Shown piece by piece: positions 38,841 to 46,612 of a DNA stretch of 64,000 bases; position 1 is the first letter of the stretch; each line of letters starts with the position of its first letter. The DNA lies in assembly GCF_016482685.1 (NCBI RefSeq), contig NZ_JACYHF010000005.1, forward strand, positions 310,001 to 374,000, in the 5' to 3' direction. The notes below the pieces were generated by a model. That model saw nothing but the letters and a program-made list of their open reading frames with translations. It had not been told where the DNA came from and did no database searches. Source of the DNA: Streptomyces sp. DSM 110735 (GTDB lineage: Bacteria; Actinomycetota; Actinomycetes; Streptomycetales; Streptomycetaceae). Position numbers and translations under genes: made by a program.

Positions 38841-39045
38841 CCGGGACCGGGCTCTCGCATCGGAGGGGCGCTCACACGGGAGCCGTGCGGTGTCTCGGCG
38901 GCAGCTCTCTGGGCGGACCCGGTGGAGAACGGTCCACCGGGTCCGCGAGCCGGGTGGGCGAGGGGGTGGTGCCCGTCCGGATGGTGCTGGTCCTGCGGGT
39001 GGCGCGGCTTGTGGGGAGAGGCGGAGCCTCGCCGGGTGGGGCGGC

Positions 39046-39057
39046 GACAACGTTGTC
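39046..39057. promoter_or_regulatory. GACAACGTTGTC operator, GH92 gene 1 (upstream copy)
   Basis: A perfect 12-bp palindrome. The identical sequence occurs at 50446-50457 before the second GH92 gene. The form (even palindrome with central CG) is typical of LacI-family operators. Confidence 0.65.
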
Positions 39058-39091
39058 TAGTGGGTCCGTACATGACTTTACCGCTTCAACG

Positions 39092-39103
39092 GACAACGAT
39101 GTC
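39092..39103. promoter_or_regulatory. GACAACGATGTC operator, GH92 gene 1 (downstream copy)
   Basis: One base differs from the perfect palindrome 46 bases upstream. Two sites spaced about 4.4 helical turns apart suggest cooperative or looped binding by one regulator. Confidence 0.55.
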
Positions 39104-39233
39104 AACCCAGTTGGGGGAACCGGACCCGCCCGGTGCGGGCGGTCTTCCGTGCGGCGGGCGGCGCACGTTACTGTCCCTGCGGCTTGTGCGACCCGTGGGG
39201 CGCGACCCGTCCGCAAGGAGGAAGGGCCGCGTC

Positions 39234-42200
39234 ATGCGTTTCCGTCCGATGTCCCTGCTGCTCGCCGCCGCGCTCGCGCTCGGCGGCGGTGCCACCCCCG
39301 CCCTCGCGGCGACCCACGCACCACCGGCTCTCGTCAACGACCCGACGCCGTACGTCGATCCGCTGATCGGCACCAGCAACGGCGGCGACACCTTCCCCGG
39401 TGCCGTCGTGCCCTTCGGCATGTTCTCCTGGAGCCCGGAGAACACCAGAGGCGACGCCACCCGCACCGCCGCGCCCGCCGGTTACCACTACGACGCCACC
39501 CGGGTCCGAGGCTTCAGCCTCACCCACATGTCCGGCACCGGCTGCGCGGGCGGCAGCGGCGACATCCCGTTCTTCCCGTACGCGGGCGAGGTCACCTCCT
39601 CCCCGGCGAGCGACACCAAGGACGCCGTCTACGCCTCGGACTTCACGCACACCGACGAGACCGCCGAACCCGGCCACTACAAGCTCGCTCTCGCCTCCGG
39701 GGTCACCGCCGACCTCACCGCGACCGCCCGCACCGGAGCGGCAGAGTTCACCTACCCCGCCGACAAGCCTGCCTCGCTGCTGGTGCGCACCGCCAACTCC
39801 GAGGTGGGGTCGGAGGATTCGACGGTCAGCATCGACCCGGACAGCCGCACGATCACCGGCTCCGTCACCTCGGGGAACTTCTGCGGCTACCTCGACCCCG
39901 AGGGACAGCGCTCCTACTACACCCTCTACTTCACCGCCCATTTCGACCGCGCCTTCAAGGCGACCGGCACCTGGCAGGACGACAAGCTCACCCCCAACTC
40001 CACCAGCGCCTCCGGCGGCACCGGCGGCTTCTCCCACGGCGGCCGTCCCGTCGCGGGCAAGGGCGCCGGAGGGTACGTCGAGTTCGCGCCCGGCGACGGA
40101 CCGGTGAACGTCAAGGTCGGCATCTCCTACGTCGGCAAGGCAGCCGCCGAAGCCAACCTCCGCGCGGAGAACGGCGGTCACCGCTCCTTCGACGCCGTGA
40201 AGAACGCCGCCCGCGCCGCCTGGCGCCAGCGCCTCGGCGCCATCAGGACCGGCGGCGGCACCGACGAGGAGCGCACCACCTTCTACACCGCGCTCTACCA
40301 CGCCCTGCTGCACCCCAACGTCATCAGCGACGCCGACGGCCGCTACCGGGGCAGCGACGGCAAGGTCCACCGCACCGCACCCGGGCACCGCGCCCAGTAC
40401 GGCACCTTCTCCGGCTGGGACGTCTACCGCGACCAGGTCCAGTTGCTCACCCTGCTCGACCCGCGCACCGGCTCCGACATCGCCCAGTCGCTCTACGAAC
40501 TCAGCGAGCAGAACGGCGGCGTCTGGGACCGCTGGCTGCACGGCGCGAGCGGCACCCACGTCATGAACGGCGACCCCTCGCCCACCGCCCTGGCCGGCAT
40601 CCACGCCTTCGGCGGCACCGGCTTCGACCTCAAGGGTGCCCTGAAATCCCTGGTCAAGGCTGCCACCGTACCCACCGAGCAGGACCTGTCCGCCTCCGGC
40701 AAGCCGGTGCTCTCCGTCGGCCAGCGCCCCTCGCTCGACAAGTACCTGAAGCTGCACTACATGCCGAGCGTCTCCAACGCCTGGGGCGGCGCCGCCGAGA
40801 CCCTGGAGATGTCCACCGCCGACTTCTCCCTCTCCCAACTCGCCGCAGCGGCACGGCAGAAGAGCACCGCCAGGACCTTCGCCGACCGCTCCCAGTGGTG
40901 GCAGAACAACTTCAACATCGCCGCCGACTCCACCGGCGGCTACATCGCCAACCGCAAGGCGGACGGCAGTTGGGTCACCGGCTTCACCCCGGACACCGGC
41001 AACGGCTTCGTGGAAGGCAGCGCCGCCCAGTACACCTGGATGGTCCAGCACAACCCCGCAGGGCTCTTCGCCGCGCTCGGCGGCACCGACAAGGCGCTCG
41101 CGCGTCTCGACGACTTCTTCCACACCGCCGACGGCAAGTGGGCCCTGACCGGCAACGGCGGCGCCAAGTCCGAGCTGGACAACGAGCCCTCGATCAACGT
41201 GCCGTACCTCTACGACTACGCGGGCGCCCCGTACAAGGCGCAGGAGACCGTCCGCGCCGCGATGCGGCAGCTCTGGGCGCCCACGCCCGGCGGCATCCCC
41301 GGCAACGACGACCTCGGCGCCATGTCCGCCTGGTACGTCTTCTCCGCGATGGGCATGTACCCCCAGGTCCCCTCGCGCTCCGAACTCGTCCTCGCCTCAC
41401 CGCTGTTCGAGCGGATCGAGATCAACCGCCCGCACGGCAACGACATCTCCGTCCGCGCCACCGGAGCGGCGGCCGACGCGCCCTACGTCCAGTCCCTGAA
41501 GGTCAACGGCCGCACCAGCGACCAGCCTTGGCTCCCCGCCTCCTTCGTCCGCGACGGCGGGCGGCTCGACTACACCCTCGGCACCACCGCCAACCGCGCC
41601 TGGGGCGCCCACAATCCGCCGCCGTCCTTCCGGCAGGGCGAGCAGCCGTACCAGATCGGCGTCGGACCCACCACGGCCACGCTCGCACCCGGCGACAGCG
41701 CGAAGATCGGCATCCGCGCGCTGTCCCTGAGCGGCGGTACCGGACCCGAGGTGCGCTACCGGGTCGAGACCCCGGCCGGGGTCACCGCCACGCCCGCCGA
41801 GGGCACGGTCACCGGCGGCTCCCAGGAGATCACCCTGACCGCCGCCCAGGACGCCGACCAGGGCTTCTACACCGCCAAGGTCACCGTGACCTCCGGCGAC
41901 ACCTCCTACGAGCAGCCCGTGGCCCTCACGGTCGCCGCCCCCGGCACCCTGCTCGCCGCCTACGACAACACCGGCGTCTCCGACGACCAGGGCGACCACG
42001 ACGAAGCCGACTACGACGGCGGCGGCTGGTCCTACTCCCGCCAGGCGCTCACGGCGGCCGGACTCGACGCGGGCAAGCGGTACACCACCAACGGTCTCGC
42101 CTTCACCTGGCCCGACTCGCCCGCGGGCCGCCCGGACAACGCCACCGGCGCCGGACAGACCGTCCAACTCAAGGACGGAGTGACCCGGTTGGCGTTCGTG

Positions 42201-42503
42201 GGCAGCGCCGTCAACGGCAACCAGCAGTCCAAGGCCACCGTCACCTACACCGACGGCAGCACCGCCACCGCCGACCTCTCCTTCACCGACTGGACCGTCG
42301 GCGGCGGAGGCGGCACCGTCCAGTACGGCAACGAGGTCGTCGCCAAGACCGCGTACCGCAATGTCGCGGGCGCCGACAAGGACCCGGTCGCCACCTACGT
42401 CTTCGCCACCAAGCCGTTCACCGCGCCCGAGGGCAAGACGGTGAAGAGCGTCAAACTCCCCGACGACACCGACCTGCACGTGTTCACCATCGCCACCGGC
42501 TGA
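39234..42503 (+). CDS. Secreted GH92 alpha-mannosidase
   Basis: 1089 residues from ATG 39234. Sec signal peptide (MRFRPMSLLLAAALALGGG, cleavage near residue 25). The GH92 catalytic part (~40-780) shows YVDPLIGTSNGGDTFPGAVV, FSLTHMSGTGCAGG, TFYTALYHALLHPN, YGTFSGWDVYRDQVQLLTLL, GNGFVEGSAAQYTWMV and GNDDLGAMSAWYVFSAMGMY with the conserved acidic residues. The C-terminal ~300 residues form beta-sandwich modules (an Ig-like domain and a sugar-binding-like domain). GH92 enzymes are calcium-dependent inverting exo-alpha-mannosidases acting on N-glycans or mannans. Twin operators upstream. Confidence 0.93.
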   Translation: MRFRPMSLLLAAALALGGGATPALAATHAPPALVNDPTPYVDPLIGTSNGGDTFPGAVVPFGMFSWSPENTRGDATRTAAPAGYHYDATRVRGFSLTHMSGTGCAGGSGDIPFFPYAGEVTSSPASDTKDAVYASDFTHTDETAEPGHYKLALASGVTADLTATARTGAAEFTYPADKPASLLVRTANSEVGSEDSTVSIDPDSRTITGSVTSGNFCGYLDPEGQRSYYTLYFTAHFDRAFKATGTWQDDKLTPNSTSASGGTGGFSHGGRPVAGKGAGGYVEFAPGDGPVNVKVGISYVGKAAAEANLRAENGGHRSFDAVKNAARAAWRQRLGAIRTGGGTDEERTTFYTALYHALLHPNVISDADGRYRGSDGKVHRTAPGHRAQYGTFSGWDVYRDQVQLLTLLDPRTGSDIAQSLYELSEQNGGVWDRWLHGASGTHVMNGDPSPTALAGIHAFGGTGFDLKGALKSLVKAATVPTEQDLSASGKPVLSVGQRPSLDKYLKLHYMPSVSNAWGGAAETLEMSTADFSLSQLAAAARQKSTARTFADRSQWWQNNFNIAADSTGGYIANRKADGSWVTGFTPDTGNGFVEGSAAQYTWMVQHNPAGLFAALGGTDKALARLDDFFHTADGKWALTGNGGAKSELDNEPSINVPYLYDYAGAPYKAQETVRAAMRQLWAPTPGGIPGNDDLGAMSAWYVFSAMGMYPQVPSRSELVLASPLFERIEINRPHGNDISVRATGAAADAPYVQSLKVNGRTSDQPWLPASFVRDGGRLDYTLGTTANRAWGAHNPPPSFRQGEQPYQIGVGPTTATLAPGDSAKIGIRALSLSGGTGPEVRYRVETPAGVTATPAEGTVTGGSQEITLTAAQDADQGFYTAKVTVTSGDTSYEQPVALTVAAPGTLLAAYDNTGVSDDQGDHDEADYDGGGWSYSRQALTAAGLDAGKRYTTNGLAFTWPDSPAGRPDNATGAGQTVQLKDGVTRLAFVGSAVNGNQQSKATVTYTDGSTATADLSFTDWTVGGGGGTVQYGNEVVAKTAYRNVAGADKDPVATYVFATKPFTAPEGKTVKSVKLPDDTDLHVFTIATG

Positions 42504-42508
42504 CGCGC

Positions 42509-42590
42509 GGCGGTTCCGCCTCCTCGGTGCGGCACGGCGGCAGTAGCATCGTCCTCCGCGCTCACACTGACACGACAAGGCGGAACCGCC
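42509..42590. repeat. 12-bp inverted repeat in the gap between GH92 gene 1 and the DUF6003-like gene
   Basis: GGCGGTTCCGCC (42509-42520) and GGCGGAACCGCC (42579-42590) are exact inverted copies 58 bases apart. The 3' arm ends two bases before ATG 42593 and covers the place where a ribosome site should lie. Confidence 0.6.
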
Positions 42591-42592
42591 CG

Positions 42593-43018
42593 ATGGCCGA
42601 CGAGGCTTTCCTCTTCCTGCTCCCCGACCGTCACCCGAGTCTCGGCGCGGCCATGGCCGCCGTCGCCCCGCTGGAATGCGACCAGACCCCGGCCGTGCGC
42701 GGCTGGATCTCCGCCCACGACGTGCCCCCGTCCTCCGAGCAGTTGAGGATTCTGCCCGCCGGTTCGGAGATCCTCATCCCCGAGGGGGCCGAGCGGCTGC
42801 CGATCCCGCTGACCGAAGAGGAGGAGGTCCGGGTCCAGCAGGAGTGTGCGCCCCGGTCGGTCACCGACATGGAGCGCGAACTGCTGGACTTCCGGGACAC
42901 CGCCCAGGGCTGGGAGTCCCTGGTGCACCGGGCGCTGACCGCGGGCGTCCCGGCCCCGCGCATCGCCCGGCTGACCGGGCTCGACCCCCGGGAGATCGGC
43001 CGGATGACCGGCGTGTGA
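42593..43018 (+). CDS. DUF6003-like protein
   Basis: 141 residues from ATG 42593 (MADEAFLFLLPDRHPSLGAA). It is acidic, with a hydrophobic start, a middle part with IPEGAERLPIPLTEEEEVRV and a helical C-terminus ending in APRIARLTGLDPREIGRMTG, which resembles a small HTH. From memory this is the Streptomyces DUF6003 family; no function is known. It is convergent with the PAP2 gene, whose stop lies 8 bases beyond. Confidence 0.68.
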   Translation: MADEAFLFLLPDRHPSLGAAMAAVAPLECDQTPAVRGWISAHDVPPSSEQLRILPAGSEILIPEGAERLPIPLTEEEEVRVQQECAPRSVTDMERELLDFRDTAQGWESLVHRALTAGVPAPRIARLTGLDPREIGRMTGV

Positions 43019-43025
43019 CGCGTCC

Positions 43026-43790
43026 TCAGCGGGGGGCGGTGTCCGGCTCCGGGCTCGGCTCGGTGAGTTCGGGCTCCAGCCCCTCGCCGACGTGCGCGGG
43101 CCGCATACCGGCGTCGGACCGCCACGCCTCGAAGGCCCGGCCGGTCAGCACGACGACGGCCAGCCCGAGCAGCCAGCCGCCCAGCACGTCGCTGAACCAG
43201 TGCACGCCGAGCGCGACCCTGGTGAAGCCGACCCCGAGCACCGACAGCACCGCCACGGCCCAGCACGCCACTCGGGCTCGCGAGGGCACCAGGGGCAGCA
43301 GGACCAGCAGGAACACCGCGAACGAGGTGGTGGCGGTCATCGCGTGCCCGGACGGGAAGGAGTAGCCCGGCGCGTGCGCGACGGGGTCCTCCAGCGCCGG
43401 GCGCGCCCGCTCGACCAGCGTCTTGACCCCGAGCCCGATCAGCCCCCCGGCCACCGCCGTCACCGCCGCCCACGCGGCCAGCCGCCGCGCACCGCGCCAC
43501 AGCAGCCAGCCGGTCAGCAGCGCGACACCCACGCGCAGGGTGAGCGGGTCCCAGACGTAGTCGGAGAGCACGCGCAGGGTGCTCGTCCAGGCCGGATGGT
43601 CCACGGCGACCCGGTGCAGACCGTTCGCCGCGTCGTGGTCGAGGTCGCGCAGCGGCCGCCAGCGGCCCTCCACCAGGACCAGCAGCAGCGCGAACGGCAC
43701 GGCGGCGGCCGCGGCGACCCCGGCCGCCGCCAGCAGCCGGACGCCGAACCGCCGGTCAGTGGCGCGCAGGGTCGTGGGTTTCGTCGGCAT
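43026..43790 (-). CDS. PAP2-family membrane phosphatase
   Basis: 254 residues from the ATG at 43790, sharing one base with the BrkB-like stop. About six helices. The three PAP2 motifs are present: KTLVERARP, YSFPSGHAMTA and RVALGVHWFSDVLGG. Members dephosphorylate phosphatidic acid, undecaprenyl pyrophosphate or similar lipids at the outer face of the membrane. Last gene of a three-gene operon whose first gene also carries a PAP2 domain. Confidence 0.9.
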   Translation of the reverse strand: MPTKPTTLRATDRRFGVRLLAAAGVAAAAAVPFALLLVLVEGRWRPLRDLDHDAANGLHRVAVDHPAWTSTLRVLSDYVWDPLTLRVGVALLTGWLLWRGARRLAAWAAVTAVAGGLIGLGVKTLVERARPALEDPVAHAPGYSFPSGHAMTATTSFAVFLLVLLPLVPSRARVACWAVAVLSVLGVGFTRVALGVHWFSDVLGGWLLGLAVVVLTGRAFEAWRSDAGMRPAHVGEGLEPELTEPSPEPDTAPR

Positions 43791-44743
43791 CAGACCCCCG
43801 GGTCGGGTTGGATCGGTTCGGGCCGCCGCCCGCGCGCCGCCTCCAGTTGGGCCGCGAAGGAGAGCCCGAGGAACAGGGCGAGCGAGGTCAGATACGCCCA
43901 CAGCAGCAGGGACATGAAGGCGCTGAGCGGACCGTAGACGGTGTCGAAGGAGCCGCTCATGTCGAGATACAGGGTGAGCGCCCAGGTCAGGGCCATCCAG
44001 AGCACCAGGTACACCGCCGCGCCGAAGGCCAGCCAGGTGTAACCCGGCTGTTTGCGTCGCGGCGAGCGGCGGAAGATCGCGCTGGCGGAGATCAGGGCGA
44101 GCAGCAGCCCGAAGGGCCAGCGCACGATGTTCCACACCGTCTGCGCGGTCGGGCCCAGCCCGTAGACCGCCCCCGCGGCCGAGGCGAGGTCGTCACCGGC
44201 GACCATGACCACGAAGCCCAGACCGAGCGGGAACCCCGCGCACAGCGCCATGACCAGGCCGCGCGCGTACTTGAGGTGGAAGGGCCGGTCGCGTTCGTTG
44301 CCGTAGATGCGGTTGGCGCCGCGCTCTATCTGGCACATCGCCGTGGTGACGTTCACGAGCGAGAAGATCGCGCCGAACCAGAGGGCGACCTCCGCGCCGT
44401 CGCCCGCCTTGCGCCGGCTGCGGTCGAGCGCGTCGTCGACCACCTCGGCGCTGGGTCCCTGGGCGATCCGGTGGATCGTCAGCTCGGCCAGCCTGCCGAC
44501 GTCCTCGGTGTGCAGGCTGGCGGAGAGCCCGACGAACGCCAGGGCCAGCGGTATCACCGACAGCACCGTCTGGAGGGCGAGCGCGCGGGAATGGCTGAAC
44601 CCGTCGGCGTACCGGAAGCGGAGGAACGCGTCGCGCAGCAGCGGCCAGCCGCCGTAGCGGCGCAGGGTCGTCCACGCCTCGTCGGCGGAGAGTTCGTCCC
44701 CGCTCATGTCCCGGGTCTCCGGCACCTTGGTGGCGCTGCCCAT
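43790..44743 (-). CDS. YihY/BrkB-family inner membrane protein
   Basis: 317 residues from the ATG at 44743, one base after the stop of the kinase fusion gene (TGACATG), with GGGAGG within the upstream coding end. About six membrane helices with family patterns SHSRALALQTVLSVIPLALA, IFSLVNVTTAMCQIERGANR and VYGPLSAFMSLLLWAYLTSL. The family was once called ribonuclease BN in error; some members are proposed lipid transporters. Placement between two lipid-phosphate genes supports a lipid-related role. Confidence 0.9.
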   Translation of the reverse strand: MGSATKVPETRDMSGDELSADEAWTTLRRYGGWPLLRDAFLRFRYADGFSHSRALALQTVLSVIPLALAFVGLSASLHTEDVGRLAELTIHRIAQGPSAEVVDDALDRSRRKAGDGAEVALWFGAIFSLVNVTTAMCQIERGANRIYGNERDRPFHLKYARGLVMALCAGFPLGLGFVVMVAGDDLASAAGAVYGLGPTAQTVWNIVRWPFGLLLALISASAIFRRSPRRKQPGYTWLAFGAAVYLVLWMALTWALTLYLDMSGSFDTVYGPLSAFMSLLLWAYLTSLALFLGLSFAAQLEAARGRRPEPIQPDPGV

Positions 44744-44744
44744 G

Positions 44745-46466
44745 TCAGCCCTCCCGGTTCGGGGCCAGCACGGTCAGCGCGCCCGGCACGACCTCCACCG
44801 AGAGCCGGCGTCCGGTGCCGACGGGGTCGCCGTCGATCTCGCGGGGCTCCGGGGCGTCGAAGGTGAACTCGGCCCGCCGGAAGGTACGGAACTCCGGCTG
44901 CCCGTCGCCCCCGTGCGTGTCCCGCTTGCGGCGCAGCAGCAGCGCGCTCGCGGTGCGCAGCCAGCCGCCGGGGCCCCGCGGGTCGAGGATGAGGAGGTCC
45001 AGCACGCCGTCGTCGGGGCGGGCGTCGGGGATCAGGCGCAGGCCGCCCTGGAGTTCGCCGGTGTTGCCGACGAGCACCATGCGGGCCGTACGGCGCAGCG
45101 GCTGCCCGCCGTCCAGGCGGACGCTCAGGCTCATCCGGGGACCGCGCATCGCCCTGGGGGCCGCCAGCACGTACGCGGGCCAGCCCAGCATCGCCTTGGC
45201 CCGGTCGTGCTCCGCCGCGTACTCCATCATCGCGGCGTCCAGACCGACGCCGGACATGACGGCGAAGTGGGTGACGGCAAGGCCGTCGCCCTCGACCCGG
45301 GCCAGGTCGAGGGCGCGGGGCGCGCCGCCGAGGGCCGCGTCGAGCGCCTCGGCGGGGGAGAGCGGGAGACCGAGGTTGCGGGCGAGGAGGTTGCCCGTCC
45401 CGCAGGGCACGACTGCCAGCGGGACACCGCTTCCGGCCAGTCGGTCGGCGGCGGCGCGGACGGTGCCGTCGCCGCCGCAGACCACGACCAGCGCGGCGCC
45501 CTCGTCGAGCGCCCGGGCGGTCTGGCCACCGCCGGGGTCGGCGGCCGTCGTCTCGAGGAACACCGGCTCCTGACGGCCGTGTCGGGACAGGACCTCGCGC
45601 AGCTCGTCGCGGACGCTCTCGTCGACCGTGGTGGGGTTGACGACCACCGCGACCCGGCCCGGCAGCCGTTCCGCGCGGGCGGTCCCGGGGACGGCGGGCA
45701 GCGCGGCGGGCGCCGACACGCGGCCGTCACGCAGCAGTGCGTGCCCGACGACCAGCAGGGCGAGCGCGCCGTTGATCATGCCGCCCGCCACGTCGGTCGG
45801 GTGGTGCATGCCCCGGTACAGCCGGGAGACGCCCACCACGACCGGCAGCAGGAGCAGCACCGCCGCCGCCACGCGCCGCCAGGGGCTCCGTACGCGGGAC
45901 AGCACGAGGACGGCGAGACCGCCGTAGAGGGCGGTGGCCGCGCCGGTGTGGCCGGAGGTGTAGCTGGAGGTCGGCAGGGAGCCGTCGAGCCGGTGCACAG
46001 CGGGGCGTTCGCGCTCCACCGCGACGGTCACGAGCAGGAAGACCAGGGACTGGAGCGCGACCCCGAGCGCGAGGAACGACGCCTGGCGCCACAGCGGCAG
46101 CCGGGGCATCAGGACCAGCACCAGGCAGGCCGCCAGCGTCACGGCGATGACGGTGAGCGTGTTGCCCGCCTCGGACCCGATGGCGGAGAGCGTGGTCAGG
46201 GTGGGGGTCCGCAGCCGCTCCAGGCTCCGGTTGACGCCGTCCTCGACCGTCAGGGGCCACAGATGCCGGGCGGGACCGGTGATGAGCAGACCCAGGCCGA
46301 TCATCAGGGCGGCCTGGCACGCGGTCAGCGCGCCGATGGACGCGACCGCCCGCCCCAGCCCGCGCGGCATCCCGGTCGCGCGCGCCGGGGCGGCCGTCGC
46401 GGTGGTGCGGGGACGGGCGCCTTCCTCGGGCAGTCCGGCGGGTCTTTCCGGTACGGCGGTCGGCAT
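44745..46466 (-). CDS. PAP2 phosphatase - diacylglycerol kinase catalytic domain fusion
   Basis: 573 residues from the ATG at 46466 with GAGGAG upstream. The N-terminal half (~45-255) is a membrane PAP2 domain with VERERPAVHR, SYTSGHTGAATALYGG and SRLYRGMHHPTDVAGG. The C-terminal half (~275-573) is a lipid kinase domain: RVAVVVNPTTVDES, VVVCGGDGTVRAAADRLA (GGDGT near 328), PCGTGNLLARNLGLPL and TGELQGGLRLIPDARPDDGV. One polypeptide can thus in principle both remove and add a lipid phosphate. It heads the three-gene operon. Confidence 0.92.
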   Translation of the reverse strand: MPTAVPERPAGLPEEGARPRTTATAAPARATGMPRGLGRAVASIGALTACQAALMIGLGLLITGPARHLWPLTVEDGVNRSLERLRTPTLTTLSAIGSEAGNTLTVIAVTLAACLVLVLMPRLPLWRQASFLALGVALQSLVFLLVTVAVERERPAVHRLDGSLPTSSYTSGHTGAATALYGGLAVLVLSRVRSPWRRVAAAVLLLLPVVVGVSRLYRGMHHPTDVAGGMINGALALLVVGHALLRDGRVSAPAALPAVPGTARAERLPGRVAVVVNPTTVDESVRDELREVLSRHGRQEPVFLETTAADPGGGQTARALDEGAALVVVCGGDGTVRAAADRLAGSGVPLAVVPCGTGNLLARNLGLPLSPAEALDAALGGAPRALDLARVEGDGLAVTHFAVMSGVGLDAAMMEYAAEHDRAKAMLGWPAYVLAAPRAMRGPRMSLSVRLDGGQPLRRTARMVLVGNTGELQGGLRLIPDARPDDGVLDLLILDPRGPGGWLRTASALLLRRKRDTHGGDGQPEFRTFRRAEFTFDAPEPREIDGDPVGTGRRLSVEVVPGALTVLAPNREG

Positions 46467-46560
46467 CGCGGTGCTCCTCGGCTCGGTCGGCAGGACCGGG
46501 CCGGACCGCGCGGGTCCGACCCCTCGCACTCATGCCCCCTCACCGGCGGAGCAGGCGGCA

Positions 46561-46598
46561 CGGTGAAGGGGCGGCCCGCCGGGACCGCCCCTTCACCG
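46561..46598 (-). terminator. Terminator downstream of GH92 gene 2
   Basis: Perfect 14-bp arms 46561-46574 and 46585-46598 around a 10-base loop, 15 bases beyond the GH92 stop at 46613 and ahead of the kinase-fusion promoter region. Confidence 0.85.
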
Positions 46599-46612
46599 CC
46601 CGGCAGAAGCCG

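Larger units (their letters stand above)
38841..39233. other. 393-base intergenic region before the first GH92 gene
   Basis: No coding sequence is supported. The region holds the two operator-like sites at 39046 and 39092, and a strong ribosome site AAGGAGGAAGG (39215-39225) before the ATG at 39234. Confidence 0.6.
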
